Positions 34,436 to 43,899 of a stretch of DNA of 64,000 bases are shown here, piece by piece. The DNA comes from Amblyomma americanum (lineage: Eukaryota; Arthropoda; Arachnida; Ixodida; Ixodidae): NCBI RefSeq assembly GCF_052857255.1, contig NC_135505.1, positions 50,383,507-50,447,506 on the forward strand, read 5' to 3'. Position numbers and translations under genes: made by a program. Numbering within the stretch: position 1 is the first letter of the stretch; each line of letters begins with the position of its first letter. The notes beneath the pieces were generated by a model that saw only the letters and a list, made by a program, of their open reading frames with translations, was not told the origin of the DNA and made no database searches.

Positions 34436-35545
34436 ATGCCGCTCACCCGCTCCCAGAATCAAGCACCCAACGTGCCAGACGACAGGAGTCCACCACCAGC
34501 CGATAGCGCCGACGACGCTGCGGCCGGCGCCGCTAGACCTAGGCGCTCGGAGAGGCTCGGCTCTTCGCAGCAGCCGGACGCCGGTGTTGAGCGTCTCCTG
34601 GATACAGTCACCCAACGGATGGACGCATGGGAGGCCCGTCTGACTGCCCAGGCTGGGGAGATGGAAGCTCTCCGGCGCGAACTCCGTCGCCTGGTGCCAG
34701 CCGAGCCGAGCACAGGTCAGGTGCCTTTGGGCGTCCCCGCCGCCGCTGTTTACGGCTCTGCCGTCGCTGGGCCTGCGGTCGTGGCCGCCAATGGCGTGCT
34801 CGGCGCGGGTGCGTCCTCGCCGCAGTGTTCGTTGGACGTTGTGGAATTGCCCACATTTGACGGCACCATCTCGTGGGATGCTTACCGCATCCAGGTGGAC
34901 GGTATTGCGGCGGCGAGAGGCTGGGACGAGCAAATGAAGGCATGGATGCTCGTTGCAAAACTGAGGGGCCGCGCCACCGAGCTGCTGCAGAACGTGCCGC
35001 CCGACCAGCTGGGCTCTTACACTGTTCTGGCGGGCCTCCTCGCCGACCACTATGGTGCCTCAGGTCAACCCCGTGTGCAGTACCACCGCCTGCGAGCCCG
35101 CCGTCAAGAGCCCGGGGAGACGTACCAGGACCTCGCCGCCGCCATTGAGCGCCTGGCTCTGCAGTCGCTGCCGGGAGCGCCTCAGAACGCCGTGGCCCTG
35201 GTCGGCACCGAGGCGTTTGTCGACGCCATCCGACTCCCCGAGGTGCAGCTCTTGGTCCGCTCTGGCCGTCCTGATTCCGTCCGCGCCGCCATGGCGCTCG
35301 CCATCGAGGCGGAATTGACTTTGCTGGCCACGCGGGGGTCGCCACCGTCTGCCGAGCGCAGCGTCCGGGTGCAGGCTCCTCGGTCCGCAGCCCCAACTGC
35401 GGCCTCTATCCGACGCCTGCGTAACGACGTCCGCATGACCTGCTTCCGCTGCGGCCTGCGGGGACACTACGCGAGGGACTGTGCCGGCCCTCCAACGTCG
35501 GGAAACGATTTGGCGGAACTCCGGGGGCACCGTTCCGCCGAATAA
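34436..35545 (+). CDS. Gypsy 1 gag (369 aa)
   Basis: An intact frame starts at ATG directly after the PBS. The N-terminal 100 residues are Pro/Ala-rich with a heptad-like helix near residues 45-90. The capsid-like core from about 140 starts VVELPTFDGTISWDAYRIQV and continues with KAWMLVAKLRGRATELL and YHRLRARRQEPGETYQDLAAAIERLAL (the Ty3-type capsid pattern). A CCHC zinc knuckle CFRCGLRGHYARDC lies near residues 336-349. Gag assembles the particle in the cytoplasm and binds RNA. The frame overlaps pol by way of a -1 shift site in its last 20 codons. The very high GC of third positions differs from the AT-rich flanks. Confidence 0.9.
   Translation: MPLTRSQNQAPNVPDDRSPPPADSADDAAAGAARPRRSERLGSSQQPDAGVERLLDTVTQRMDAWEARLTAQAGEMEALRRELRRLVPAEPSTGQVPLGVPAAAVYGSAVAGPAVVAANGVLGAGASSPQCSLDVVELPTFDGTISWDAYRIQVDGIAAARGWDEQMKAWMLVAKLRGRATELLQNVPPDQLGSYTVLAGLLADHYGASGQPRVQYHRLRARRQEPGETYQDLAAAIERLALQSLPGAPQNAVALVGTEAFVDAIRLPEVQLLVRSGRPDSVRAAMALAIEAELTLLATRGSPPSAERSVRVQAPRSAAPTAASIRRLRNDVRMTCFRCGLRGHYARDCAGPPTSGNDLAELRGHRSAE
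35500..35542 (+). promoter_or_regulatory. -1 ribosomal frameshift signal between gag and pol
   Basis: The slippery heptamer G GGA AAC (35500-35506) is in the exact gag frame. Two bases later an 11-bp hairpin begins: arm TTTGGCGGAAC (35509-35519), loop of 12, arm GTTCCGCCGAA (35532-35542), with one G-U. The -1 frame is open from here into pol. This matches the established X XXY YYZ pattern with a downstream structure; the two-base spacer is short, so the first weak pairs are probably open in the ribosome. Confidence 0.8.
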
Positions 35546-37899
35546 AGTCCGTCCCCACACTCCTTCGTTCTCCGCGTCCCCTCCTTTCGTCGGCTCCGAT
35601 TACCACTGATGCTCCTTACGTGCTCGTCGACGTCGCCCTGCTTGACCGGCACGTAAAGGCCTTGGTTGACACTGGAGCGGCTGTCAATGTACTGCACAAA
35701 TCGTTTGTTGCTAACGCGCCCCACCTGCTTCTGCCAGCCGCCAAAACCCGGCTCTTAGCTTTTAACGGCACCCCTGTGGAGCAAGTCGGACGTGTCGTCG
35801 TCAACCTGACAGCACTCGGAAATACCATCTCCACCGAGTTTGTTGTCGCAGACAGCCCTATTTGGCCAGTGGTCCTCGGGTGCGGGTGGTGCCAGCAAGC
35901 CGGAGTCGTCCTTAATTTTACTAGAACCAAACCACGGGCGAGCCGAACTCTCTGTGGGCCGGGCTGGCTTAGCCGGGTTTCCAGCCTCGGTGTCGCCCTG
36001 TGGCAGTCCCTGGTGTCGGCGACCAAGCGTGGCTCAGCATCTCTGCGTGACCTCGCGACGAAGTGGCTGTGTCGAGTCAAGCCGTTCGACGTCACTACCG
36101 TGACTGTGGCGTCCGCCGTGACCCTGCCACCGGGTGCGGCAACGTGGGTGTATGCCAAGCTTGACAGTCCGGTCACAGCAGACGTGCTGTTCGAACCCAT
36201 CCGGTGTTCAGCTCCAGCCCGTCAGATGACCTCCCCTCGAAGCCTTCTGCCTGTGCTCAAAGGAGAGGCCCACGTATTTCTACTCAACATCAGCAGCGTA
36301 CCTCTCGCGCTGACTCCCGGCACGCAATTGGGTACAGCCTCAGTTTTGGACCCCGGGTCACCAGTGGCGTCTCTGAAACCTGAAGCCCCGCCTCGCCACC
36401 CTCCAGCGCCGGCGATCCTATCATGGGAAGAATTTAACTTTGGACCCAGCCTGACCTGCGCGGAGCTCGCCTCTCTGAAGACCTTGCTGCTCGAGCATCG
36501 CAGTTGCCTTGCTCTCAGCGCCGGTGAACTCGGGTGCACTTCCTGGGCTCAACACCGGATCAACACCGAAAACCGCGGGCCCGTTCATCACCAACCTCGC
36601 CGTGTAGCGCCAGCCGAACGGAGAGTCATCCAGCAGCACGTGTGCGACATGCTTGACCAGGGAATCATTGCCCCTTCTTGTAGCCCTTGGTCCTCCCCTG
36701 TCGTCCTTGTGCGCAAGAAGGATGGAACACTCCGCTTCTCCTTTGACTATCGGAAGCTAAATGCTATTACTAATTGCGACGTGTACCCGCTGCCTCGCCT
36801 CGACGATGCGCTTGACCGCCTGAAGGGGGCCCGTTATTTTTCCACGCTAGATCTGCTCTCGGGCTACTGGCAGGTGCCTGTTCACCCCGATGATGCGGAA
36901 AAGACGGCTTTCGTGACTCCCGACGGCCTTTGCCAGTTCAACCGTATGCCCTTCGGTCTCTCGAACGCTCCAGCCACCTTCCAGCGTCTCATGGACCGAG
37001 TCTTAGGCCATTTGAAGTGGACTATGGCGTTGGTCTACCTGGATGACGTAATTGTCTACGCGGCTACATTTGAAGAACACCAGAGACGCCTCAAACTCGT
37101 CCTCGAAGCCCTTACCTCTGCTGGGCTTCGCTTAAAACCAAAAAAATGTTTCTTCGGTTTCGCGGAGGTGACGTACTTGGGTCACGTTGTGAGCCGGCAT
37201 GGCATCCGTCCCGACCCTGAAAAGGTAAAAGCGCTTACAGCTTACGAAGCTCCCACCACCGCCAAGGAGCTCAAAAGTTTCCTTGGATTTGCTTCGTATT
37301 TCTGTCGTTTCATTCCGGACTTTGCCAAGCGCAGCGCTCCATTGACCGCCCTGCTGAACAAGAATGCACCGTGGAGTTGGACGCAGGCCCAACAGCTCGC
37401 GTTTCTTGACGTCAAGCACGCCCTCCTCGAGCCTCCTACATTGGCCCATTACGACGAATCGGCCCCCATCGTCATCCACACGGATGCCAGCCAAGATGGG
37501 CTCGGCGCTGTCCTCCTGCAAGAAGACGAGTCTGGTGACCACAAAGTCCTAGCTTATGCCAGCCGCCAGCTTTCCGACGTTGAGCGCCGCCGCCACTCTT
37601 CAGAACTCGAGTGCCTCGCCGTTGTCTGGGCCGTCGAGAAGTTCCGTCCCTACCTGTACGGCCGTCACTTCACCATAGTCACGGACAATAGCGCTCTCAC
37701 TTGGCTGCAGTCCGCCACACATTTGAATGCCAAGATTGCACGCTGGTCCCTGCAACTTCAAGAGTACAATTTCACAATAGTGCATCGGCGCGGCTCTGCC
37801 CATCAAGATGCCGATTTCCTTTCTCGCCACCCTTGTGCCGTGACGGCTTTAACGGACCTGAGGACTGCACAAACGCAAGACTCGCCATTGCTGCCATAA
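35545..37899 (+). CDS. Gypsy 1 pol: protease, RT and RNase H
   Basis: The open frame lies at -1 to gag and is continuous with the shift site, so pol needs no start codon of its own. Counting from GTG 35620, the protease active site is D17-T-G-A in ALVDTGAAVNVL. RT follows with PLPRLDDALDRLKGARYFSTLDLLSGYWQ (first Asp) and VYLDDVIVY (Y473-LDD476). The RNase H domain has IHTDASQDGLGAVL (D622), ELECLAVVWAVEKF, TDNSALTW and DADFLSRHP. All catalytic residues are present. The frame ends at TAA 37897-37899, where a one-base frame change separates it from integrase. The connection domain is in the normal order for Ty3/gypsy. Confidence 0.9.
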   Translation, partial: KSVPTLLRSPRPLLSSAPITTDAPYVLVDVALLDRHVKALVDTGAAVNVLHKSFVANAPHLLLPAAKTRLLAFNGTPVEQVGRVVVNLTALGNTISTEFVVADSPIWPVVLGCGWCQQAGVVLNFTRTKPRASRTLCGPGWLSRVSSLGVALWQSLVSATKRGSASLRDLATKWLCRVKPFDVTTVTVASAVTLPPGAATWVYAKLDSPVTADVLFEPIRCSAPARQMTSPRSLLPVLKGEAHVFLLNISSVPLALTPGTQLGTASVLDPGSPVASLKPEAPPRHPPAPAILSWEEFNFGPSLTCAELASLKTLLLEHRSCLALSAGELGCTSWAQHRINTENRGPVHHQPRRVAPAERRVIQQHVCDMLDQGIIAPSCSPWSSPVVLVRKKDGTLRFSFDYRKLNAITNCDVYPLPRLDDALDRLKGARYFSTLDLLSGYWQVPVHPDDAEKTAFVTPDGLCQFNRMPFGLSNAPATFQRLMDRVLGHLKWTMALVYLDDVIVYAATFEEHQRRLKLVLEALTSAGLRLKPKKCFFGFAEVTYLGHVVSRHGIRPDPEKVKALTAYEAPTTAKELKSFLGFASYFCRFIPDFAKRSAPLTALLNKNAPWSWTQAQQLAFLDVKHALLEPPTLAHYDESAPIVIHTDASQDGLGAVLLQEDESGDHKVLAYASRQLSDVERRRHSSELECLAVVWAVEKFRPYLYGRHFTIVTDNSALTWLQSATHLNAKIARWSLQLQEYNFTIVHRRGSAHQDADFLSRHPCAVTALTDLRTAQTQDSPLLP

Positions 37900-39191
37900 T
37901 CCACTCCCTTGGCACCGCCGCCGGCGCAGGCCTCCGCCAACTACGCCGGGTCTATCGAATGAAGGACGACCTCTTGTGTCATGTGAAGCGGCTCCGTGGT
38001 CGACCACCCGTCTGGTTGCCAGTTGTGCCGGCAACACTGCGGTCGCAAATCTTGCGCGGCTTACACGACGCTCCCACGGCTGGTCACCTTGGTCGCGGCA
38101 AGACCTACGCACGAGTGTCGGAGCGGTTTTGGTGACCTAATATGTCCAGAGATGTCAAGGAACACGTGGCGTCCTGCCAGACATGCCAGTACAGAAAACC
38201 GTCCACAGGTGTAACCAAGCCACCCCCGCCGGCTTTTTCGCCACCAAGTTCGCCTTTCGAGCTGGTTGGACTGGATCATTTGGGCCCGTTTCCGAAGACG
38301 CGTGCCGGCAACCGGTATGTTTTAGTTGCGATCGACTACTTCTCCAAGTGGGTCGAAGCACTGCCCGTTCCAGACACGTCGTCCGCTCATGCCGTCGCGT
38401 TTGTGGAACAGCATCTCGTTCTTCGGCACGGTGTTCCCCGGCGCCTCATCACGGACCGTGGGAGCTGCTTTATGTCCCATGAATTCGAGCGAGCCCTCCG
38501 CTCCTTCGGCATTGCGCATTCCACTACATCCGTCAATCATCCGCAGTGCAATGGCCTCGTGGAGCGTGTTAACCGTACCCTCACGGATATACTCGTATCC
38601 TACGTCGCTCCGTACCACACAAACTGGGATCGTTTTGTTTCTGCTGCAGCTTTTGCAGTCAACACTGCAGCGCAAGAAACAACGCATGTGACGCCGTTCT
38701 CAGTCGTCTATGGCAGAACGCCCTCCATCCCTCTCGACGCGCAGTTGGGCCTTCCCCATCCTACTGCGTCACCAACTGAATCTGCTCAACGACTTCATTC
38801 CGCCCGCCTCGACGCCCAGCGCAACCTCCTCACGGCTCACGCGCGTGTGCAAGCGGCCAACGCGGCAGCACCACCACATCCCCCCTTCCGGCCCGGTGAC
38901 TTGGTCCTCGTTCGCCGCACCATCCGTGCGACTGGCCGTGCCGCAAAGCTCTTGCCCCGATACCGCGGCCCTTACCGTGTCGTTGCCCGACTCGGCCCCG
39001 TGACATACCGCCTCGAAGACCTGCCAGAGCATCGACCATGCGGTGTGCACCACATTTTCCCAGAGCATGTTTCAAACATGAAGCGATATGTCTACGGCGC
39101 CTGCGGTGACTCCGACTTAGCTACCGGGTCCTCATCAGTGCCGTCGTCGCCTGCTGGCTCCATGCCTTCCCCACGCAATGCAGTCCCATAA
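37900..39191 (+). pseudogene. Gypsy 1 integrase, one nonsense codon
   Basis: The frame continues with IIHSLG and RQLRRVYRMKDDLL, then the zinc-binding HHCC: LHDAPTAGHLGRGKTYARV, stop, HVASCQTCQ. The stop is TGA at 38133-38135, where the family usually has Trp, so a single G to A change is likely. The core follows in frame 38142-39191: LVGLDHLGPF (first Asp), RRLITDRGSCF (second Asp), NHPQCNGLVERVNRTL (Glu). The C-terminal end has PGDLVLVRR and LPRYRGPYRVVARLGPVTYRL, a GPY/F module. Integrase inserts cDNA in the nucleus. A frame change at the pol junction and this stop inactivate the copy. Confidence 0.85.
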
Positions 39192-39386
39192 ACGGATCGC
39201 CGCTCAATATGCATAAAACTCCCTGAAGTTAGCCTAACCGGTGTGGGACCTTCTTCGGCGACTGCAGACACCTTCGCCCAGCTCACACACTTCGAATTCA
39301 ACGAAGAGTGTGACCGTTTCCTATCTGCGAGCCCACATTGCATCGCCCCAGGAAACCCTGCATCAAAGCACGGCCTGACTTCTCCG

Positions 39387-39406
39387 CCCCCCCCCCCCCC
39401 CCCCCC
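39387..39406 (+). repeat. Run of about 20 C just before the 3' LTR
   Basis: A homopolymer C tract lies 10 bases before the LTR. The usual polypurine tract for plus-strand priming is the short ggtggaaagg that follows it. Length may be unreliable in assembly. Confidence 0.6.
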
Positions 39407-39416
39407 GGTGGAAAGG

Positions 39417-39588
39417 TGATACGGGAATAAAAGAAGAGGCGGAGAGTGAGCGCGCGGCTCTAGCACGAGGGAGATAGAACGAGAAAGCTTGGCTGCCGCC
39501 GGTCGTGCTTCGCCTGCTCTCCTCCGTACTGCTGCTACATTTCTCTGGGCGGGCCCGTGGCCACCCCGTGGCATCCCACACCGTAACA
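39417..39588 (+). repeat. 3' LTR of gypsy 1
   Basis: Matches the 5' LTR apart from a missing 13-base segment and about six substitutions. Confidence 0.9.
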
Positions 39589-39635
39589 ATATATACCCTC
39601 AGGAACACGGCCCAGCAGGAAAAAAATCGGGAAAT

Positions 39636-39868
39636 TAAAATATTTCAAAGATGCTGCCAGCGTTCATTTGAGGCCTTTGGAAGGACTGGGAAATACAGAT
39701 ACAATCGAATAGAACACAGCATAGAATCAATGAAAGACATTTTTCACCATAGTGCGCGCATGCAAAAAAATTAAAACATGAAGTCACATGTGTGCTACTT
39801 GTAGGCCATCGCTGTGACAGGAAAAATAACAAACACATGATAAAGGTTACACTTTATCTCTTCATGTG
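39636..39868. repeat. 233-bp insertion in the left PLE arm
   Basis: This stretch has no counterpart in the right arm. It replaces about 11 bases there. It resembles, weakly, the start of 56150-56220 ('ctgcc..c..tttgggcc...gg..ggaaata'), so it may be the end of a LINE. Confidence 0.4.
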
Positions 39869-40389
39869 TTAATCAGCGGGAGCAACTGGCACGAACAAAG
39901 AGTGGAACTGTACAGACGACAGATAACAAGCCAAACCCAAGACAGATGAAAAACAACAAGCAGAATGGAAAAATTGCGCAAAGGAAGGTTTTCTCTGCTC
40001 TCTTTTTGTACGTAAAACATGAAAAGGTACTAACGAAAACGAGACACGAAAACGCGCCCTTAAAAGCGAAAAACAGAAGGAGACAAAACGCAATACGGAT
40101 GCACTAAGAATATGGAGCCGATGAAAGACACAATGTACATGAAACTCAACAAGGAAACACGTGTATGCGAAAGTCCTGGAGGATGACAAAGTGCGTTGAA
40201 GGCCAAAGAAGAACAACATGCACCTGCAATCAAGCATGTCATTAAACGCAAAAAAGAGACGCAACCTCACAAGACAGTAAAAGCAAAAAATTGCAAGAAG
40301 CGTAACGTGTGAGCAGTGACAGCCAACAATGAACACAGCTATACAAAAAAAATATCTAGGCAAATGACAAGAAGTGTAACTCAGAAGCT

Positions 40390-41178
40390 AAAATTAGTAA
40401 ACTACAGGGGGAAGACAACGCATGGAATGACTTCTATGAACGGTGCGGGAAGGAAGGTAATATTGAATAAAAGCAGATAGGAACGCAATCTCCTTCTGTG
40501 AATGTAAAACAGAGGACCTACTAACACATTCACTCTGGAGAGTTAAAATCTTGGGTGCTTCTATTATTTCGCGAGTCAGCTGACTGTGCCATTTCTGTAG
40601 AATCGTGGCTTTTTTAAACACAGGGGCGCAGTGTTTATCAGGGCCTAGTTGTTCGTGCTGGCATTCCCTGCAGTGGACTGGAAGGTTCCTCGGTGATGTT
40701 CCAGATAAGTCCCTTCTACGTTCCATTAGCCGTTCGTTGAAACATCAGCGTGTTTGGCCGATGTGCGCCTTCACACATGTCAGAGGGACCGACTACACTA
40801 CTCCCTCGGCACAAGACACCAGTGGGTTTCTGTGCCGTGTTGTGCAACCGGCTTTCTTTTTCGACACGGAATTTACTCTCCGGCACAGCCAGGAAAGGCG
40901 CTGGGGGGCCGAAAAAACGTCTACATTTTCCTTTTTACCTATTTTTAAGGTTGTGGGAGATATCTTGCATATGAGAATAACGGCTAGCTTTTTATTTTGT
41001 TGTAGCACTTCAGCTAAAACTTCGGTTCCTCTACACCTGTTTCTTCTTAACAGCTTCTCCGCTACAGAGGTAACAATTTGATGCAAGTAGCCTGAATGAG
41101 TCAGCTGGCTGACTTGGGTCGCAAAACTTTCCACCATTTTATGCTCACATAATTCAGTTAGGGCGTTATTGAAAGTAG
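40390..41178 (-). pseudogene. PLE linker and GIY-YIG endonuclease fragment
   Basis: On the minus strand, the first frame starts TFNNALTELCEHKMVESF and goes on to LRRNRCRG, LKIGKKENVDVFSAPQRLSWLC (the PLE post-RT 'FSAP-RL' motif) and CTTRHRNPLVSCAEGVV. A TAG then stands where the family has Tyr of GIY, followed by SVPLTC and HIGQTR, a changed YIGQTGRC, and a second stop before CFNERLMERRRDLSG. Then come LPVHCRECQ, QLTREIIEAPKI and CVSRSSVLHSQKEIAFL in frame 40726-40394. There is no RT: the right inverted arm joins directly to the post-RT region. Confidence 0.75.
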
Positions 41179-41705
41179 ACATGCTTGCTTGCAGGTGCAC
41201 GTTGTTCTTGTTTGGCCTTTAACGCAATTTTCCATCCTCCTCGACTTTTGTATAGACGTGTTTACTTGTTGGCTTTCATGTAGGTTACATTTTATCGGCT
41301 CCATGCTCTTAGTGCTTCCCTTTTGCGTTTTGTCTCCTTCTGTTTTTCGCTTTTAAAGCCGCGTTTTCGTGTCGCGTTTTTGTTCGTACCTTTTTGTTTG
41401 CTACGTAGAAAAGAGAGGAAGGAAGAACTTCTTTGCGCAATTTTTTCGCGCTGCTTGTTGTTTTCCACCTATCTGGGCTTGGCTCGTTATCTGTCGTCTG
41501 TATAGTTCGACTCTTAGTGCCGTTTGCTCCTCCTGATTGGCACGCGCTTTAATTTCCCGGGGTGTCTTTCCTAGTGGGCGGTGGCTCTGAGGTTATATAT
41601 GTAAGGGTGTTCGCGTTTTTACAAAATAAACTTGCAGTTCAGCGCTCGCCTGTCCTTCTTTTGTGTTCCTTCGTCCGCGTCTTCTCTCGCTGGTAAAACA
41701 CCATG
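41178..41705 (+). repeat. Right inverted arm of the PLE
   Basis: About 528 bp, the reverse complement of the left arm. The stretch around 41285-41550 (pyrimidine-rich) matches 39880-40150 reversed. Confidence 0.8.
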
Positions 41706-41910
41706 GAAAGCCGATTAGGCCGTCAACTAGCCCGTCAGCATCCCATTCCTCGAGAGTAGAAACTTGTGTTACAGATTCCGGTGGCATCTTCTCTTTACAG
41801 TTGCACAATAGGTGCTCATAAGTGGCCATTTTGCCACATAGTTTACATTCCGGGCCGTAATCCCCGGGATAGAATTTTGATAGTAATGAACGAGCCATGA
41901 AGGATCGCGT
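41706..41910 (-). pseudogene. LINE C-terminal zinc motif
   Basis: On the minus strand: MARSLLSKFYPGDYGPECKLCGKMATYEHLLCNC, a C-x2-C, H, C motif found at the C-terminus of I/Jockey-type LINE proteins after RNase H. It ends just outside the PLE arm, so the PLE inserted next to or into it. Confidence 0.6.
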
Positions 41911-41989
41911 CTGGAATCGCCTGCAGGTGGTCTTCTGCTCCTTATCTAAAGTTTTGTCTGGAGGAGGCAGATCCTCCTTTCTAGTTTAA

Positions 41990-43880
41990 AATGGTTAGTA
42001 ACGTCCTCATATAATGATGGGCCGTCCTTCGAGAAGCTCTCCGTAATTACCGCGTCCCTGCTCAGCTGACGGATACACGAGCTTTGATATGCGCCGCTTC
42101 GTTACCAGTGTTCCCCGAGTAAGCCGGGACAAATATCAATTAAATAGTTTTAAAGTTTTTAAGGCGAAAGCCTTTAATGGCTCATACTCGTGGTGTCTGG
42201 CCATCCGTCCGTCCGAGACACTCTTCAACTCGATAAGAAAAAATCTTTGTGCGCGAATAGATTCGAACCACTATCCTTCCGTTCCGCAGCTGAGCGTGCT
42301 AACAACTACGCAATTACCTGCCAACGCATATGTAGTTGTCCTTGTCTAGGACGCTGGAGAGTGTTAGCAGGAAGGCGTCGAATCAGACGGATGCCTCCCT
42401 GATGCCCTCCAGTGTCTCCAGCATTCAAAAACATTGGTGTACCTTTTTAACGTCTTAACCACACATCAGTGACACAAGCAGTACCACCGTGCTAAAGGTT
42501 TTCGCCTCACCGCAGTTTAGGTCAACCAAGTGCTGCCTGAATTTTTGTTTGGCGCATAATGTTCATTGCTGCCTGTGAAACTCTGCCCCTCGCATAACTG
42601 CGAATGGCAAATTTTTTGTCATTTAGAATACTATCAGCGCTGGTTCCGTTATTGACGACATAGCCAGCAATTCTGGAAAAAAGGCGAAACCGTTTATGAA
42701 CGCCATTTTTTCATTTCATCTAAAAATTCAGTGCAACAATCAATATATCCGGTGATCGCCCGCCGGCAGTACAGTATTTTTGTTTCTATTCACCTTTCTT
42801 CGATAGTCAAAAGTGTACCCCATTGATTTTCTATGACTGTCTTAACTTTTCGATGCGATCCCTGGAAACACTTGAAAAGAATGCCTTTGCTACATATCAG
42901 AATCAGGGACCATTATCTTCAATATTTCCGTGCCAGTGTCTTATAATTTTCCAATTTTCAAAAATTTTGTTCAGGAAAGCCGTACTTGCTTCGTTTTAAT
43001 AGTGCTAGAGACTATGAGTCTTCCTTGCGTGTCCACATCCGCTAGCGCGAAAGCCTGTTTCTGTGACATTTTCCTTTTCTTTCTTGAAAATGTATTCTGA
43101 AGCGCTTTGCTGTTGACTCAGAAAGTACAAGGTCACATTCATTAGCAATGTCTTTGAAAATGCTTTTAGAATTGTTGAAGCTTTTTGACTGCTGCATAAC
43201 GAGATTCCCTATGCAGAGTGAAACAGTGCAATTTAATGCACTCTTATTATGAATGTTATTTAAGCATTCTTTAACCTTCCGGTGATGTTGGAGACGGTTG
43301 CATTTCTAGGAAAGGTATTTCATCAGGAAATAAGGTACGTCAGCAGAATAACAAGAACGAACCATTTGAAAAATTGATGTAAAATATAGCAAAGAACTAC
43401 TGAAGGAATTCTGCATTCTTATTTCAGTTCCTGTCCTGGCGCCAAATATGAAGACGTTATCTGTTAATGCGCTTATAGCGGGGCTTTCTGCCGCCCTTCG
43501 TAAGACAAGGAGATATCATAATTTTGGTTATATCCTCTGATACGCGATACGCACTAATTTTTCAAGAAGCCTAGAGAGCTCAATAATAACCTGTGCAAGC
43601 CCTGGCCCTTCATTAACATCTATAGAATAGAGAGGCCACACTGTTGTGTTACCGCCACTCTGTGGTCGCACATACCCATTGTTGTGTATTATTAAATTGC
43701 ACATTTCCTTCCTGTTGCGAAAAATATAGACTGGTTAGCCATGTGCAACATATCACTCTAGACAGCCCATGGATGACTGCTGTCAGGCCTGATTAGAAGG
43801 TAATTTGTACGCAAAAGTACTTAGTCGCCTGTTATCTGAGACATTGGCAGTAAGTTGGGGAAGGTGGTTCCAGTACACCT
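41990..43880. other. Mostly non-coding; tRNA-like SINE head near 42240-42320
   Basis: On the minus strand 42320-42250 reads 'cgtagttgttagcacgctca' (A-box-like) and 'ggttcgaatct' (B-box), followed by 'ccattaaaggctttcgcctt' near 42180. It looks like another tRNA-derived SINE. The rest, 42430-43880, shows no gene. Confidence 0.4.
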
Positions 43881-43899
43881 GTGGGGTGATTTTCGCCGC

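Larger units (their letters stand above)
34229..39588 (+). mobile_element. Ty3/gypsy LTR retrotransposon, best preserved (gypsy 1)
   Basis: LTRs of 185 and 172 bp (34229-34413 and 39417-39588) start TGATACGG and end GTAACA. They differ by a 13-base indel and about six substitutions by eye (near 3.5%), so it is not brand new. The flanks share a 4-bp ATAT duplication (34225-34228 and 39589-39592). Inside are a PBS, gag, a -1 frameshift signal, pol with one frame change and one TGA, and no env. It sits in the left arm of a PLE. Confidence 0.9.
34120..41705 (-). mobile_element. Penelope-like remnant with inverted arms, carrying a gypsy
   Basis: Two inverted arms of about 528 bp meet the ends. 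The left arm is 34120-34228 plus 39589-39635 plus 39869-40240, interrupted by the gypsy and by a 233-bp insert. The right arm is 41705 down to 41178, read on the minus strand. Both start catggtgttttaccagcg and both end aagcatgtc. Between them lies only the C-terminal third of a PLE protein on the minus strand. LTR-like repeats in inverted arrangement and severe 5' truncation are known features of PLEs. Confidence 0.75.

Noticed and set aside
34196..35396. Long antisense frames (284 and 262 codons) opposite gypsy 1 gag
   Set aside because: They mirror GC-rich gag codons, have no recognisable domain and lie across an LTR.
39387..39406. C run as polypurine tract
   Set aside because: It is pyrimidine on the element's plus strand; ggtggaaagg next to the LTR fits better.
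39869..40363. 164-codon Phe/Cys-rich minus-strand frame that looks membrane-like
   Set aside because: It lies in a non-coding PLE arm; the frame is not kept in the other arm, where a stop interrupts it.
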